DNA of 64,000 bases. It comes from Acanthamoeba lenticulata. Lineage: Eukaryota; Discosea; Longamoebia; Acanthamoebidae. Of the stretch, positions 23,901 to 33,931 are shown one piece after another; positions within the stretch are counted from its first letter, which is position 1, and the number at the start of each line of letters is the position of its first letter. Where the stretch lies: the NCBI GenBank assembly GCA_002179805.1, contig NAVB01000994.1:100338-164337 (forward strand), given 5' to 3'. The notes under the pieces were generated by a model that did not search any database, had not been told where the DNA came from, and saw nothing but the letters and a program-made list of their open reading frames with translations. The position numbers and the translations under genes were made by a program.

Positions 23901-24726
23901 CTACGCCAACGCGACATATCTGTACTCGGCGCAAGCGGTACGTCCATCACGCTCGGTATCTTGCGTTCGCCGCCAACTGCGCTCATGCGTGATGTCTGGC
24001 GACCAATGATCAGGTGCATGCCAAGACCGGACTCACATCACGCCTCTCGCCGCCCATCTGTTATCAACCCGAGAGCAAGCAGCAAGTGGTGGAAGCTCGC
24101 GACATGCACAGCAACGGAGGTCTCTTGCATCGGGATCTGTCCGGCGAGGTGTCGAGCTTCTTCTGCTACTGGGGCGAGAGACATCACCGCCTGGCGGTAC
24201 GCTGCATTCAGCTTTCGGCCTCCCCCCAAGACAGGCAACCACACGAGACCTGCGTCACCAGGCTGACTGTCGCTTGCTTGGGCAGGTCCATGACTTCCGT
24301 CCACGGCGGACGGGCCTCTTCGCCGTGCAGGTCCTGTGCAGCAATGGCGCGGCCGAGCGCCGCACTGGCGTCGCCTGCGCCCTCAAGTGGCTCATGGCGT
24401 ACCGGCTGGACTGGGCCACGGGCCAGCGCGAGCTTCTGGAGCCCTCGCGGCAGGTCGTGGTGATGCCCCAGAACAGCGAGTATCGGTGGGACGTGTGGAA
24501 CTGGTCCACCGCGGTGCGTCTGCACCTGCGCGACGACTGCGTCTACGACATCGTCCTGTGTGACGATGCCGAGGGAGACACCGCCAAGCAAGGGCGACTG
24601 ATGAACATGAGCTACCTGGACCACTTCACGCCCTACACCAACAACGGGCGCATGCTGGGCGGTGGGCCGACCAGCGCCAACTACGCCAACATCGCGCGTC
24701 TCCGCTTCCGCTGGGTCTCGCCTTGA
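20992..24726 (+). CDS. Six-hairpin glycosidase superfamily protein with C-terminal beta-sandwich-like domain
   Basis: A large (alpha/alpha)6-barrel carbohydrate-active protein; exact GH family not identified. Start ATG 20992 (MQTGLAGDTS), then a splice from GCCG/GTGTAG to CCTGCAG gives THTKLA-EGTAYRVF. Core motifs, each rejoined by an intron, are: ETIRDSAFNGGQPLQVDP, ENWPYVWTRDTAYAALLSL (about 21583-21640), IVQDTG-TGGSYPVSTDRVTWAL (two sides of an intron ending at about 21843), NTVEVDR.LVYDPDDGLYR-GEMSFLDWREQTYPVW (about 21975-22165) and GSKSLSTNVAHYGCLSFAA. The WTRD, SFLDWREQ and LSTN blocks recur in a bacterial-rich group of six-hairpin proteins (family knowledge). An intron from about 23750 to 23810 continues the frame into a second region (STSVVFNVYRNGKLRAKK to MSYLDHFTPYTNNG) rich in beta-strand patterns, perhaps sugar-binding. 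No signal peptide is evident. Stop 24724-24726, with AATAAA about 17 nt later. Confidence 0.78.
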
Positions 24727-24817
24727 CTGCTCCAAAAGCGCGAATAAATAGGCCGCGTACTGTTGTTGGGTGAAACGCGTACAACATCGCCGCTGCCATC
24801 CGAGAGAACGTCTCCGA

Positions 24818-27195
24818 TCAGAAGATATCGTTGGTGTTGAGCGGGAGGACCACCTCTTCGGGGCTCTCGAGCATGGCGAGCTCCTGCTCCAGGAGGGCGA
24901 GCCGCTCGGGCGAGCAGGCGGCGGGCGTGTTGAACAGCATCTCGTACTCGCACTTGTTGGGCTCCTGGACCGAGATGACGCGGTTGGTGTCGCTGCAGGT
25001 CAGCACGACGATGGTCTTACGATCGGGTCCGTTCCAGCACCGCTCACCGCCCGAATACTCCATCTTCGTGTGCTCGGGGTTGAGCCACGAGCCCCAGTCG
25101 CTGCACACGCACATGCACACGAACCGAGCGTCAGCCCCACATGTGAGGGCCTTCAAGTGTGGATGACATCAGAATACCCGAGGCGCGTGTGCTGCTGCCG
25201 GACCTCCTTGAAGGGGGTCAGCTTGTAGGTGTACTGGTTCGTGTGCAGCTCAAAGGTCTGGCCGCGAATCCCGTGGAAGGCGTCCTCCCCTGGGTGTATA
25301 CACATGAGGGGATGAGCAGGTCAGAGTGAACTGATGGTGGCTGACCTTTACTTCTTCTTCAGGAAGGGATCGCGTACCGAGGTCGAGCTTCAGGTACTCC
25401 TCGATGTTGTTGATTTCGGTGGCCGTCCTGTCAACGTCATTCTGGGCGTTGTTGCGCTGGTGCCGCAGCTCCTTCAGATCTGGGCACAAACACGCATGAC
25501 ACGAACACAAGAGCGTACGCGAGTTAGCCCGTTTGTGTCCGTGGCGCGATCACCATACCACCAAGAGCTACCTGACATCTTGAGCTCTTCGAGGGGCAAG
25601 GGCGAGGAGGAAGAGGAGCCAAGGCCAAGGAAGCGCCACACGCTGGACAGGACGCCCTTCGGCGCCTCCTCTCCCTCCCCGCCCTTGAGGGCCCTCTTAT
25701 ACTCTACATAGATGATTCGCAGCAGCGGCAGCCACGCGCAGTCGATTTAAGAATAATTCGTGATTGATTGGGCCAAAGACCCCCCCCCCCGCCCGAACCC
25801 ACCACAACCAGCCGCATGTGGCGTTGAGCTCTGATCAATTTCGCTTGGCTCCCGCCACAACAAATAAAAAATGATGGCAACGACGCTGATATACGCTGAC
25901 CCCAACAGAGACAACAAACAAACAAACAAACAAACAAACAAACAAACAAACAAACAAACAAACAAACAAACAAACAAACAAACAAACAAACAAACAAACA
26001 AAAAATAGAAAACGAGGGAGAGAGGCACCTTGAACGTCCTTCTCGGCTTGCTCGAGGGCCTCCTTGACGTCGTCCGTCCGCTCGAGAAGCACCTTGGGTT
26101 CCTCCTGCGCTTCAGTCGCCTGACCGGCATCTTCCTCATCCTCGACGTCCTCCTCGCCGTCGTCGTACTCCTCGCCGTCCTCCTCATCGTCGGTGGGCTC
26201 GGGCTGTGAGTCCTGGCCCTCGGCCGGGACCGGGGTCTCCTTGGGCTTGTACTGCGCCAGCAGTTCCTCAGCGGCCTTGGCCTTGTCCTCGAGCAGAGCG
26301 ATTTGGGCTACTCTCCCGCACGTCCCAAACCAGAATGAATAAACCATAAATAAATAGCCAAACAATTGAAAAAAAAATGAATAAAAATTGGTGGAGTGGC
26401 AACGCGTACCCTGCAGGTCGCTCTTCAACTTCTCCTTCTGGACCAGTTCATCCTGGAGCTCGTTCAGGCGGCGCTGCTTCTGCTCACGCTCAGTCCGGGC
26501 CTGGGCCTCGTACTGGCGGCGGATCTCCAGACCCTGAGTTGTGTAGTGGCCGCACCGACGGTTGAGACAGCGAAGGTTGGCCGAGCGCAAGGGAAAAGGA
26601 AAAGCGGGCGCCCCAAACCTTCTTGAAGGCTTCGATCTCAACGCGCTTGGCGCTGCGGGTGCCCTCGCCGAGTGCATAGCAGGTGTTCTCGCACTTGACC
26701 TTACCATCGTACTCGTCGCTGCCGTCGCAGCAGTCTGTGAGGCGCAACGCGCAACTCATTGATTAAACGAAGGCAGGAACAAGCAGGGCAACCGAGAAGG
26801 GGCGGTACCGCAGATGCCATCGTTGACGCGAGAGGAGAAGAGCGAGAGACCAATGTGTCCACGGTTGGGGCAGAAGAAGCGACCGTTCTCACAGGCGCTC
26901 GTGCCAGGCTCGTCGCTGCCGTCCTGACAGTCACAGTAGTCATCGTTCACCTTGGACAGCGGGAGCCCTGTCTTTGATTTGTCCTTGCACGAGAACGTGC
27001 TGCCGCTGTAGAGCGATGCATCTGCGAGAAAACCTTAGTGACATCGCTGACGATTATAATCTCCCCCCCCCACCGATGAATGTCAATTTTGACGGCCAGT
27101 GTACCGGAGGGGTGAACGCCCCGTACTTCAGCCGCGTGCACAAGAGCAGCGGCTACAAGAAGGAAGAGGAGAACGAGGCCCAAGTGGCGTCCCAT
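24818..27195 (-). CDS. PRKCSH: Glucosidase II beta subunit (PRKCSH/GTB1)
   Basis: Regulatory subunit of the ER enzyme that trims the second and third glucose from N-glycans in the calnexin cycle. Signal peptide at residues 1-21 ([17 protein letters not shown]) from ATG 27195. Two LDL-receptor class A type Cys/Asp modules follow: [17 protein letters not shown] (about 26950-26900) and [17 protein letters not shown] rejoined across an intron (about 26830-26710). Then a helical region with acidic stretch ([20 protein letters not shown], about 26190-26130) and a C-terminal MRH lectin domain ([48 protein letters not shown]; about 25250-24900). Intron-rich; one intron contains a long CAAA microsatellite. 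Unusually, the protein ends in LNTNDIF and lacks an HDEL/KDEL-type retention signal, as family members usually have one. Convergent with the glycosidase gene, 91 bp apart. Confidence 0.93.
25912..26001. repeat. (CAAA)n tetranucleotide microsatellite
   Basis: About 22 near-perfect copies of CAAA on the plus strand (TTTG on the gene strand), within an intron of the glucosidase II beta gene. It creates artificial FVCL-repeat open frames on the minus strand. Confidence 0.97.
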
Positions 27196-27290
27196 TTTGC
27201 GTTGTGCAACACTCACTAGTTATCCGAATCAATCTTGAGCTGCGTGACGTCACTTGCTGACGTCACTCGTGTTATTATAAAGGAAATCCT

Positions 27291-28902
27291 TCAAGAAAAA
27301 ACACATCGCCCCACAAGACCAGCAAACACGTCCTCCTCCAGCGATAAGGGCGCGAGCAGCTCCAGCACAGCGGTAGGTGACTCCGACAATCCAGCAAAGG
27401 CCTCATCAGATACCTTCATTGTTGTAGTTGTTGTTGTCAGGCGTGCAGGCGCAGGTGGAGTGAGGGGAAGAGGGGAAGAGCCCAAAGTACCGTTACGATC
27501 TGACCAGCCACCTCGGGGAACCCAATGGTCTGGCGCCACTTGTTTGGGATCATGAACTTGCGCGGGATGATGTAGGCTCTGGGCGCCCGCGACAATCTTT
27601 GTCAGTTGGTCAATTGCGAGAAGTGATGCCGGTACGTGCTCCATACCTCCGCCCACCATCAGCAAAGATGAGGTTGTGCGGGATGTTGTGGCGCAGAAGG
27701 TCGTCCACGCATGCAAAGATGGCTGAGGAGAGCTCTTCCAGACCCGTTCCCTCCGGCGCCGAGAACAGCAGCGAGCGGATGGGATAGCCTGTGCAACAGC
27801 CACCATTCACAAACACAGCCACGTTGTGAGTAGTGGATCCAAAAGAGGCCCTCTTTTCTGGGAGCACCTTGAGACTGAGAGACGGTCAGCCCAGAGCTGG
27901 TGGTGCGCAACACTGCATAGGGGGCGCTTTCCACGGCCAGCCGTCCGTCGGGCGTGGCGTTGGGGTACCACCCCTGGAAGTGCAGGTGATTGACCGACGC
28001 GCCTCCTGTAAGCGGAAATGAAGAGGCCGTTTTGAGGATTGAACATGAAGGACAACATAGGGCGAAGAAGATGCAGTACCAGCAAGCGAGTTATAGCCAA
28101 TGTGGAGGCCCGCTGTGCTCTGCGCCGCAAGAAGGAGACCAAGCTCAACGGCCTCGCGAGTGAGCACCTGTGGCAGCATACGGTCCGTGCGGACGATCAC
28201 CACCACGCAGCCTCGTGCGAACGGATGGCTGTTGACCAACACGCTGGCTAGCGCTCCGGTCCACCCGGAATCCTGTCGTGGCGTCGTGTGCGGCGGTGCG
28301 AGGTCGATGGTGAAGAGCACTTCGCTGACGTCTTTCTTGTTGAAGTTGAAGGCGGCACTGTCGTTGGTGAAGGGCTGCACTACTTCATGCAGCTCTGCCA
28401 CTGGGTTGAACGGCCTGTGGTGGATAACCCAACAGCAGCGTCAGATCTGACGAAGGGCAGACACGAGCTGAAGCCGCAACGGGGAGTACCGATGCTTGCG
28501 ACCTTCGACTTGCAGAATGGCAAAGTGCATTTCCGTGTACTGCGGGGTTGGCCCCACGCCGAGCGCGGGAACAGAGATGTTTACGAGCCGAGTGGAAATC
28601 GATGCTGCGTCAAAGGCGTACTTCACGTAGGAACGTTTATCCGCCCAGAGTTGTTCATAGGTGGAGTCAAAGTCGCGGCACTGAGCGTAGAGCGTGGGAG
28701 ATAGCAGCAGTGTGGGCGGGGTTGTCGTGTAGTCGAAGCCAATGCTGCCGCTGCTTCCACGATGATTCCAAAGAATCGCGACTGCAACAGCGAGGACAAC
28801 TAACCCTAGCCGCACAAAAGTTGTCCAACGCTCTTCCTTCACCTGTCTCTTACTCACTTCTTCTCGCTTTAAGGGTTGATGCGCATCGCGTCCTTCTTTC
28901 AT
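27291..28902 (-). CDS. GDPGP1: Membrane-anchored GDP-hexose phosphorylase (VTC2/GDPGP1 family, HIT superfamily)
   Basis: Family enzymes split GDP-glucose or GDP-galactose with phosphate; plants use this for ascorbate synthesis, animals to clear GDP-glucose. The HIT-type nucleotidylation motif is GASVNHLHFQGWYP (HLHFQ, about 27960-28005), preceded by CVVVIVRTDRMLPQVL and LHIGYNSLAG and followed by YPIRSLLFSAPEGTG, NIPHNLIFADGGRRY and PRAYIIPRKF, all in family order. Four or more introns. The unusual part is the N-terminus: the ATG at 28902 gives a basic 25-residue head and a transmembrane helix (residues about 26-45), followed by an about 70-residue region before the catalytic fold. That implies a type II membrane protein, whereas VTC2/GDPGP1 are soluble. 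Stop TGA at 27291-27293, only 95 bp upstream of the glucosidase II beta start on the same strand. Confidence 0.85.
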
Positions 28903-28974
28903 CCTTCCGCATGTCGTGGATTAAAATAATATAAAATATTATATTTTATCTTTTGTTTGCGCAGAATATTAAGC

Positions 28975-30821
28975 TCAGAGGAGAGAAGCAAGAAGAGACC
29001 GAACGGACGACGCAGCGCTTGGCTCGGCTGAGGCGACGTTGAAGATCTCGGCCCACTTCTGGCAGAGCGGACCTCGCTGAGCGAAGGGGATGGCGGCCGG
29101 AGTCGGGTTGTAGTTGACGGTAGTTTGTTCCCACAGGAAGGCGAGCGAGTTGGTAGCGTTGTACGCGGGCCAGCCGGACTGCGGCTTGCCCTCCCTGGCG
29201 AAGGTCGACCACGACTGGATCATGCGGTAGGCGAGGGCATAGTCGACTTCGTTGAGGGTGTAGCCAGGAGAGTAGACCGTGTGGTTGAACACGAAGACGA
29301 GCTCGTTGCCGTGAGCAGCACCCTGATACTGCGAAGGGTTGTTCGCGCTCGTGTAGTTCCACACGTAGGTGTAGATTGTGTGGTCGGGGGCGTGCTCGAC
29401 CAGGTAGGGGGCAGCCAGAATCGACGGACACACGATGTACCAGTCGGCCAGAATCTGGGCCGTGCCGTAGTAGTAGCCCACCGCGGCGGTGTTGTCGCTG
29501 TACCAGTCGAGCACCTGGTTCATCTGGTCCTCGGTGAGCCAGAAGCTGAGGCTCTTGTTCTTCACGGCCGTTTCGTAGTCGGACTGGGTGATGTTGTCGC
29601 CGGGCTTCTTGTTGCCGAGGCGGGAGCCGGTCGAGAAGGTGCCCTCGTCGTAGTTGTAGCCAATCATCACAGTCACGTTGGACGCGTAGCGGCCACTCTT
29701 AATGAGAGACAGGGGCTGGTCCACGAACATCTGGCCGTCGATGATGGGCTGGAAGTAGTTGATCTCCGTCGACGAGGTCAACCCCTTGATGGTGGCGGCA
29801 TCAAGACCGCGCATGCACTCGAGCACCTCAGCCGTCGTGGACTGGTTGCAGCCCTTCTTGGCGGCCCACGAGAGGGAGGCGGTCTGGCCCTGGCTCACAG
29901 TGGGCAGGATCCACTGCCACGTGCTCTCGAGGATGACCCGCTGGAAGAGCTCCTCCGTGGCGATGGTCTCGCCCGGCACGTTGAACATGAGGTGCAGGAG
30001 GACCGATCCGGCGCCGGCACTCTCTCCGAAGATGGTGACGTTCTTGGGGTTGCCACCGAACGCCGCAATATTGTTCCTCACCCAGTGCAGGGCCAGGCGC
30101 TGATCCTGCATGCCGAGGCTGAGGCTGTTGTTGGCCTGAAGTTCGGGCAGAGTGAAGAAGCCGAAAACATTCAGGCGGTACTGCACAGAGATAGAGAGAG
30201 AGATACAAAAGGGGTAAGCTAAGTCCCGGGCTATAGTTCGCATTCTTCGGAATTAAATGTAATTAATGTTACGGAGGTCCGGTATCCCCGAAAGCCCGAA
30301 CAGAGCACGGGAAAGTGCGAGTGCGCTGGCACTCGGAGGTGAAAAAGACGAACCTGGATGGTGACCAAGACGACACGTCCGTTGCCCGAGAGGTACTGGC
30401 CGGCATACTGGTCCGACTCGCCTGTCCAGTAGCGGCCACCGTGAATAAAGACCATGACAGGCAGGTCATCGCCCGCCTTGGCGTCGCTCGGGGTGAACAC
30501 GTTGAGCTGAAGGCAGTCCTCGCTGCCGCCCGTAAGGCCCGGCTGTATGCAGTAAGTCGGGAAGGTGCTGGCGTTGAAGGGCTCGGTCCAGGGCTCTGGC
30601 GCTTTCGCTACCTCAAACCGGGCAGGCGGAGCGGCGAAAGGAATGCCGAGGAAGGCTCGAGTGAGATTGCCCTCTTCCGTCTGGTAGAAGCCCAGCACGG
30701 GGCCAGACGTGGTGTTCACCAGAAGACCGTCTTGCGCGTGAGTCGGCACAATGACGCTCAGCAGACAGAGGCCAAAGATCGCAGCAAGAAGGATGGCGCC
30801 GCGGGCAACAGTGGGCAGCAT
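28975..30821 (-). CDS. Secreted type B carboxylesterase (cholinesterase-like alpha/beta hydrolase)
   Basis: Hydrolyses carboxylic esters outside the cell or in the secretory/lysosomal path. Signal peptide residues 1-29 (GAILLAAIFGLCLLSVIV). Family blocks: FLGIPFAAPPARF, SEDCLQLNVFTP (disulfide Cys), PVMVFIHGG oxyanion loop, one intron (about 30175-30355) joining VVLVTIQ to YRLNVFGFF, then DQRLALHWVRNNIAAFGGNP and the nucleophile elbow GESAGAGS (about 30020-30040). The acid residue is likely in MIGYNYDEGTF (about 29640-29660) and the histidine in QGAAHGNELVFVF (about 29290-29325). So the Ser-Glu-His triad is complete. Length about 550 residues, normal for the family. Ends 72 bp before the start of the GDP-hexose phosphorylase gene on the same strand. 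Confidence 0.93.
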
Positions 30822-31096
30822 GGTCGGGACGGGCAACGGAGCGGTTCGCGCTTGTTGTGTTGGTGGCGGTGAAAAGAAGACAACCGATAGCAGCCCGCAA
30901 GCACAAACAGCTTTTTTGTGGTCTCCGGAGCTGTTCGGAGTAGCAGGGAGTGGTGGGCCAAAGGCGACGGGGAGACAGCTACCACGCGCGAAAAGGACGA
31001 ACCGGGGTTTCATGTTGCTCCGTGCAAGGGGAGCTCATTTTACCCTTAGAGCTTTTTGCCGCCACCTCCGGGTGGTTAAACTGCCGGGTTGCGGGG

Positions 31097-33547
31097 CTAG
31101 AAGTGGTAGATGTTGACATGCGGGTGCTCCTTCCTGAGGCGCGCAATGGTGGGTGCGGTGAATTGCGAGCTCTGCGAGATGAAGAGCGAACGCAGCTGGC
31201 CGCAGTTGTGGAAGATGGCCTCCAGGCTGGCGTCCGACAGGCCGGGCAGCATGCGTAAGTCAAGCCCTAACGCACGTGGCGTTAGTTCGCGTTCCGTTAT
31301 TCGGCTCGCCCCGGTTCGCGAGTAACCACGTAAGAGGTCACCCGGGGTGCGGGGCACAGGAGAAAGGACCTACCCGCGGTTTTTTGGCCGCACGCTTTCG
31401 CGAGAGCTATGACGCCATCATCGGTGCAGTGGTCGCAGTTGTACAGCTGGACTTTGCGCAGCGAGGGGTGCGACGCAGCCACGGCCTGCAACACGGGATC
31501 GGTGTCTGCGCAGCGTGTGTGTGTGGGAATCAGTCTCAAGAACAACTCCGCCGGAGGGCACACAGCTCGTGTCCGCGCACCAAGTCGGCCCTCCGAGAGC
31601 TTCAACACCTGGAGCTTGGGTGACCTCTTGGCAATGTTGGCCATAGCTTCGGCCGTCAGCGCTTCCTTCCTATGGAGCAAAGGATTAACGGAACACGCGG
31701 CGTGCTCGGAGCGAAGATCACGTACACAGGCAAGTTCGTCAGGCAGAGCTTGCGCAGTGAAGTGCTGGCGATGGAGAGCGTGCCCCTGGCGTGCTCCTCG
31801 CGGATGCTCGTCCTGGCTGCATGGACAGCCTTTTCGGCTTCAGTCATTTGCTCGACGTTCTGGCGTGGAGCAAAGGCAAGCTTTAGTCGAGGAGATCTCC
31901 TCACCGGCGGGGAGCTCAGGGAGCAGGAGGACAGTACTTCATCCTCGCTCTCTTCACCCACAAAATAGAGAATCAATTTGCGCAACTTGGAGAGGCCGCG
32001 GAGGGCCAGCGGCAGTGCCTCGATTTCCACCTCATGAAGCCTGAGCTTCTCCAAGTGCGGACATCCTGCAAGCAGATACCCAAGTCAGCTCCCTCGTAAG
32101 CGGGGGCACCAAAAGAGAAAGCGTACCCGCAATGATCTGCCGCGCTTGCGTGAAGCTGATGGTGGCTCCTGGGAAGGCGCCCGGTTCCGTGCAGGCCAAG
32201 ATACTGAGCTCCTGCAGGCCGTTGGGCACATCGCCGAACGTCTGGAAAACGCCTTCCGATCGAGAATTGACGCACAGGGAAAGGCTCTCGAGTTGACCAC
32301 ATCCTGCCCGCCACAAGATGAGGCGGTTGAGCCAAGCGTCAAACAAAGAGGCCGTTGGCAGAAGCGCACCACGCAGAAGCGCCTCCAGAATCTCGCGGGT
32401 GATCAAGCACCATGACGAGCTGATTTCGAACCGGCGCAAGGAAGCCAGTTTGGCTATCTCCAGCACTGCACCAGGCTCCCTAAAGGAGGGACTGAGGAAG
32501 GCCATCCGCTCAAGCTGGCTGCACGAAGCCACCAGCTGGTCGAGGTGCGCTCCAGTCAGGCGAGGACAGCCCAGCGTGAGCGATTTGAGCTTGTGCAGCC
32601 CGCCTTGCCCATCTTGTCAGGCATGATCGAGTCCGCCAGGCGGGGGAAGAGTCAGTCTCGGAGCGAGGCCTCGCATTTGCACATGTTGCTGACGTACCAG
32701 TGCCGTGCGCGATGTACTCAATGACGTCGTCGCTTAGGTTCGGGCTATTGATGATCTCAAGGCTCACGAGTTGCTTGCAGTCATCGGCCACGACCCCTAC
32801 CTTGACCGTTCGCACATCACATCAGCATCATGGAGCGCTTGGCTGTGCTGTGGTGAGGTTGCCACGCACGAGGCTGTTCCTCAATGCGGCGGAGGAGTTG
32901 ATGGATAGACTGCGGAGGTTAGGGACTGAGATGAGGAGCTGGTTGAGCGCGGGCGAGGTGAGCTTGTTGGGAGTGTTAAGCTCCAGGTGCCGCAGCCGGC
33001 TCCCCATCCTGTGCAAGACCAGTGGTGAGCCACAGGGTGGTGTTTCTGACCTCATAAGGCTGTACCTGTCTTTGATATCGAGGATTGCCTTGTCTGTGAT
33101 GTTCATCGCTCCTGAGAGGTACAGCGCCTCGAGGTGCGGCAGCGCGTCCAGCATCACTTTCACAAGGCTGTCGTTGAGAACGCGGCAGTTCTTCAACCGC
33201 TGGTGCAGGTATTGTGGTCATTCCTCAGTACGCCAGCGCGCACGCAGTGGACGGCGTACCAGTTCGCGTAATTGCGGAGCGCAAGTGCCTATATGTCGCA
33301 GGAGACTAGCAGAGGGACCACCAGTTTCCTCATAAGGTGAAGAAGACAGGTCAAGCACTTGGATCACGGGCGTCTTTCCTTCCTCGCCCATGAGGGCCGA
33401 GAAGTCGGCCTCCTCCAGCTTCATCCGCTGCGTGAGGTGACTCAGCACCGCCGATCTCAGCTCGAAAGGCAGTGCCTGGAGAGCCTCATGGCTGAACGTT
33501 TGAAGATTGGAAGCGATAAACTGCACACACAGCCCGACCAACAACAT
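31097..33547 (-). CDS. Leucine-rich-repeat (F-box/AMN1-like) protein
   Basis: A run of irregular LRRs of the ribonuclease-inhibitor/cysteine-containing type spread over about 8 exons: IQVLDLSSSPYEE, ALYLSGAMNITDKAI, LRHLELNTPNKLTS, LRSLSINSS, LVSLEIINSPNLSDDVIEYIAHGTG, LEKLRLHEVEI, KVQLYNCDHCTDDGVIALAKAC and LPGLSDASLEAIFHNCGQLR. The N-terminus (LQTFSHEALQALPFELRSAVLSHL) resembles an F-box-like or degenerate F-box segment, suggesting a possible SCF adaptor; that is inference. The first exon is uncertain. FIASNLQ is preceded by a good acceptor (GTGTGCAG), so a start further upstream (for example a Lys-rich MSNTERKTKKK peptide at about 33610) is possible. Otherwise the ATG at 33547 is used. Stop at 31097-31099. 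Confidence 0.75.
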
Positions 33548-33931
33548 CAGTATCGTTTTTGTTGTGTTTCCTTTTCTTTTTGGTTTTTCTCTCCGTATTG
33601 CTCATTTTTTTAAAGCTGAAAACGAGCGACAAGAAACGAAAGCGGCGAAGAAAAACGAAGACGCCCAACGCCCGGCGTCAGCTTTGTCTTTGTGGTCAAT
33701 CGTGGTTACCTGCTTTCCCGGCGCACGCGAGAAAAAAACAGCGGCATTCACAATCACGGGTGACTCCTCGCACCCTGCCTATTGCACCAGCTGGTGCACG
33801 CCTGGGTACCCCGACTGCACGCGAAACATACGCGAGAGGGTGGGTGACGCAGCAGGCCTGGTGTTGCAGCCTTGGCAAACGCCTGTGTGCCCTGCCCAGC
33901 AGTCTGACCAACAACACAGCAACGTGTGTGC
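33548..33931. other. Divergent intergenic region (384 bp)
   Basis: Between the LRR and SAM-kinase genes. T-rich tract at about 33570-33615, and a possible upstream coding exon for the LRR gene on the minus strand (about 33555-33615). No RNA gene seen. Confidence 0.4.

Noticed and set aside
25912..26001. Possible CRISPR-like or satellite array
   Set aside because: Unit of 4 bp with no spacers, in an intron of a eukaryotic gene.
25747..26187. Minus-strand frame with repeated FVCL units, superficially a repetitive membrane peptide
   Set aside because: Pure translation of the CAAA microsatellite in an intron.
29125..30222. Plus-strand 365-codon frame
   Set aside because: Antisense of the carboxylesterase exon, which has all catalytic motifs; the plus-strand product has none.
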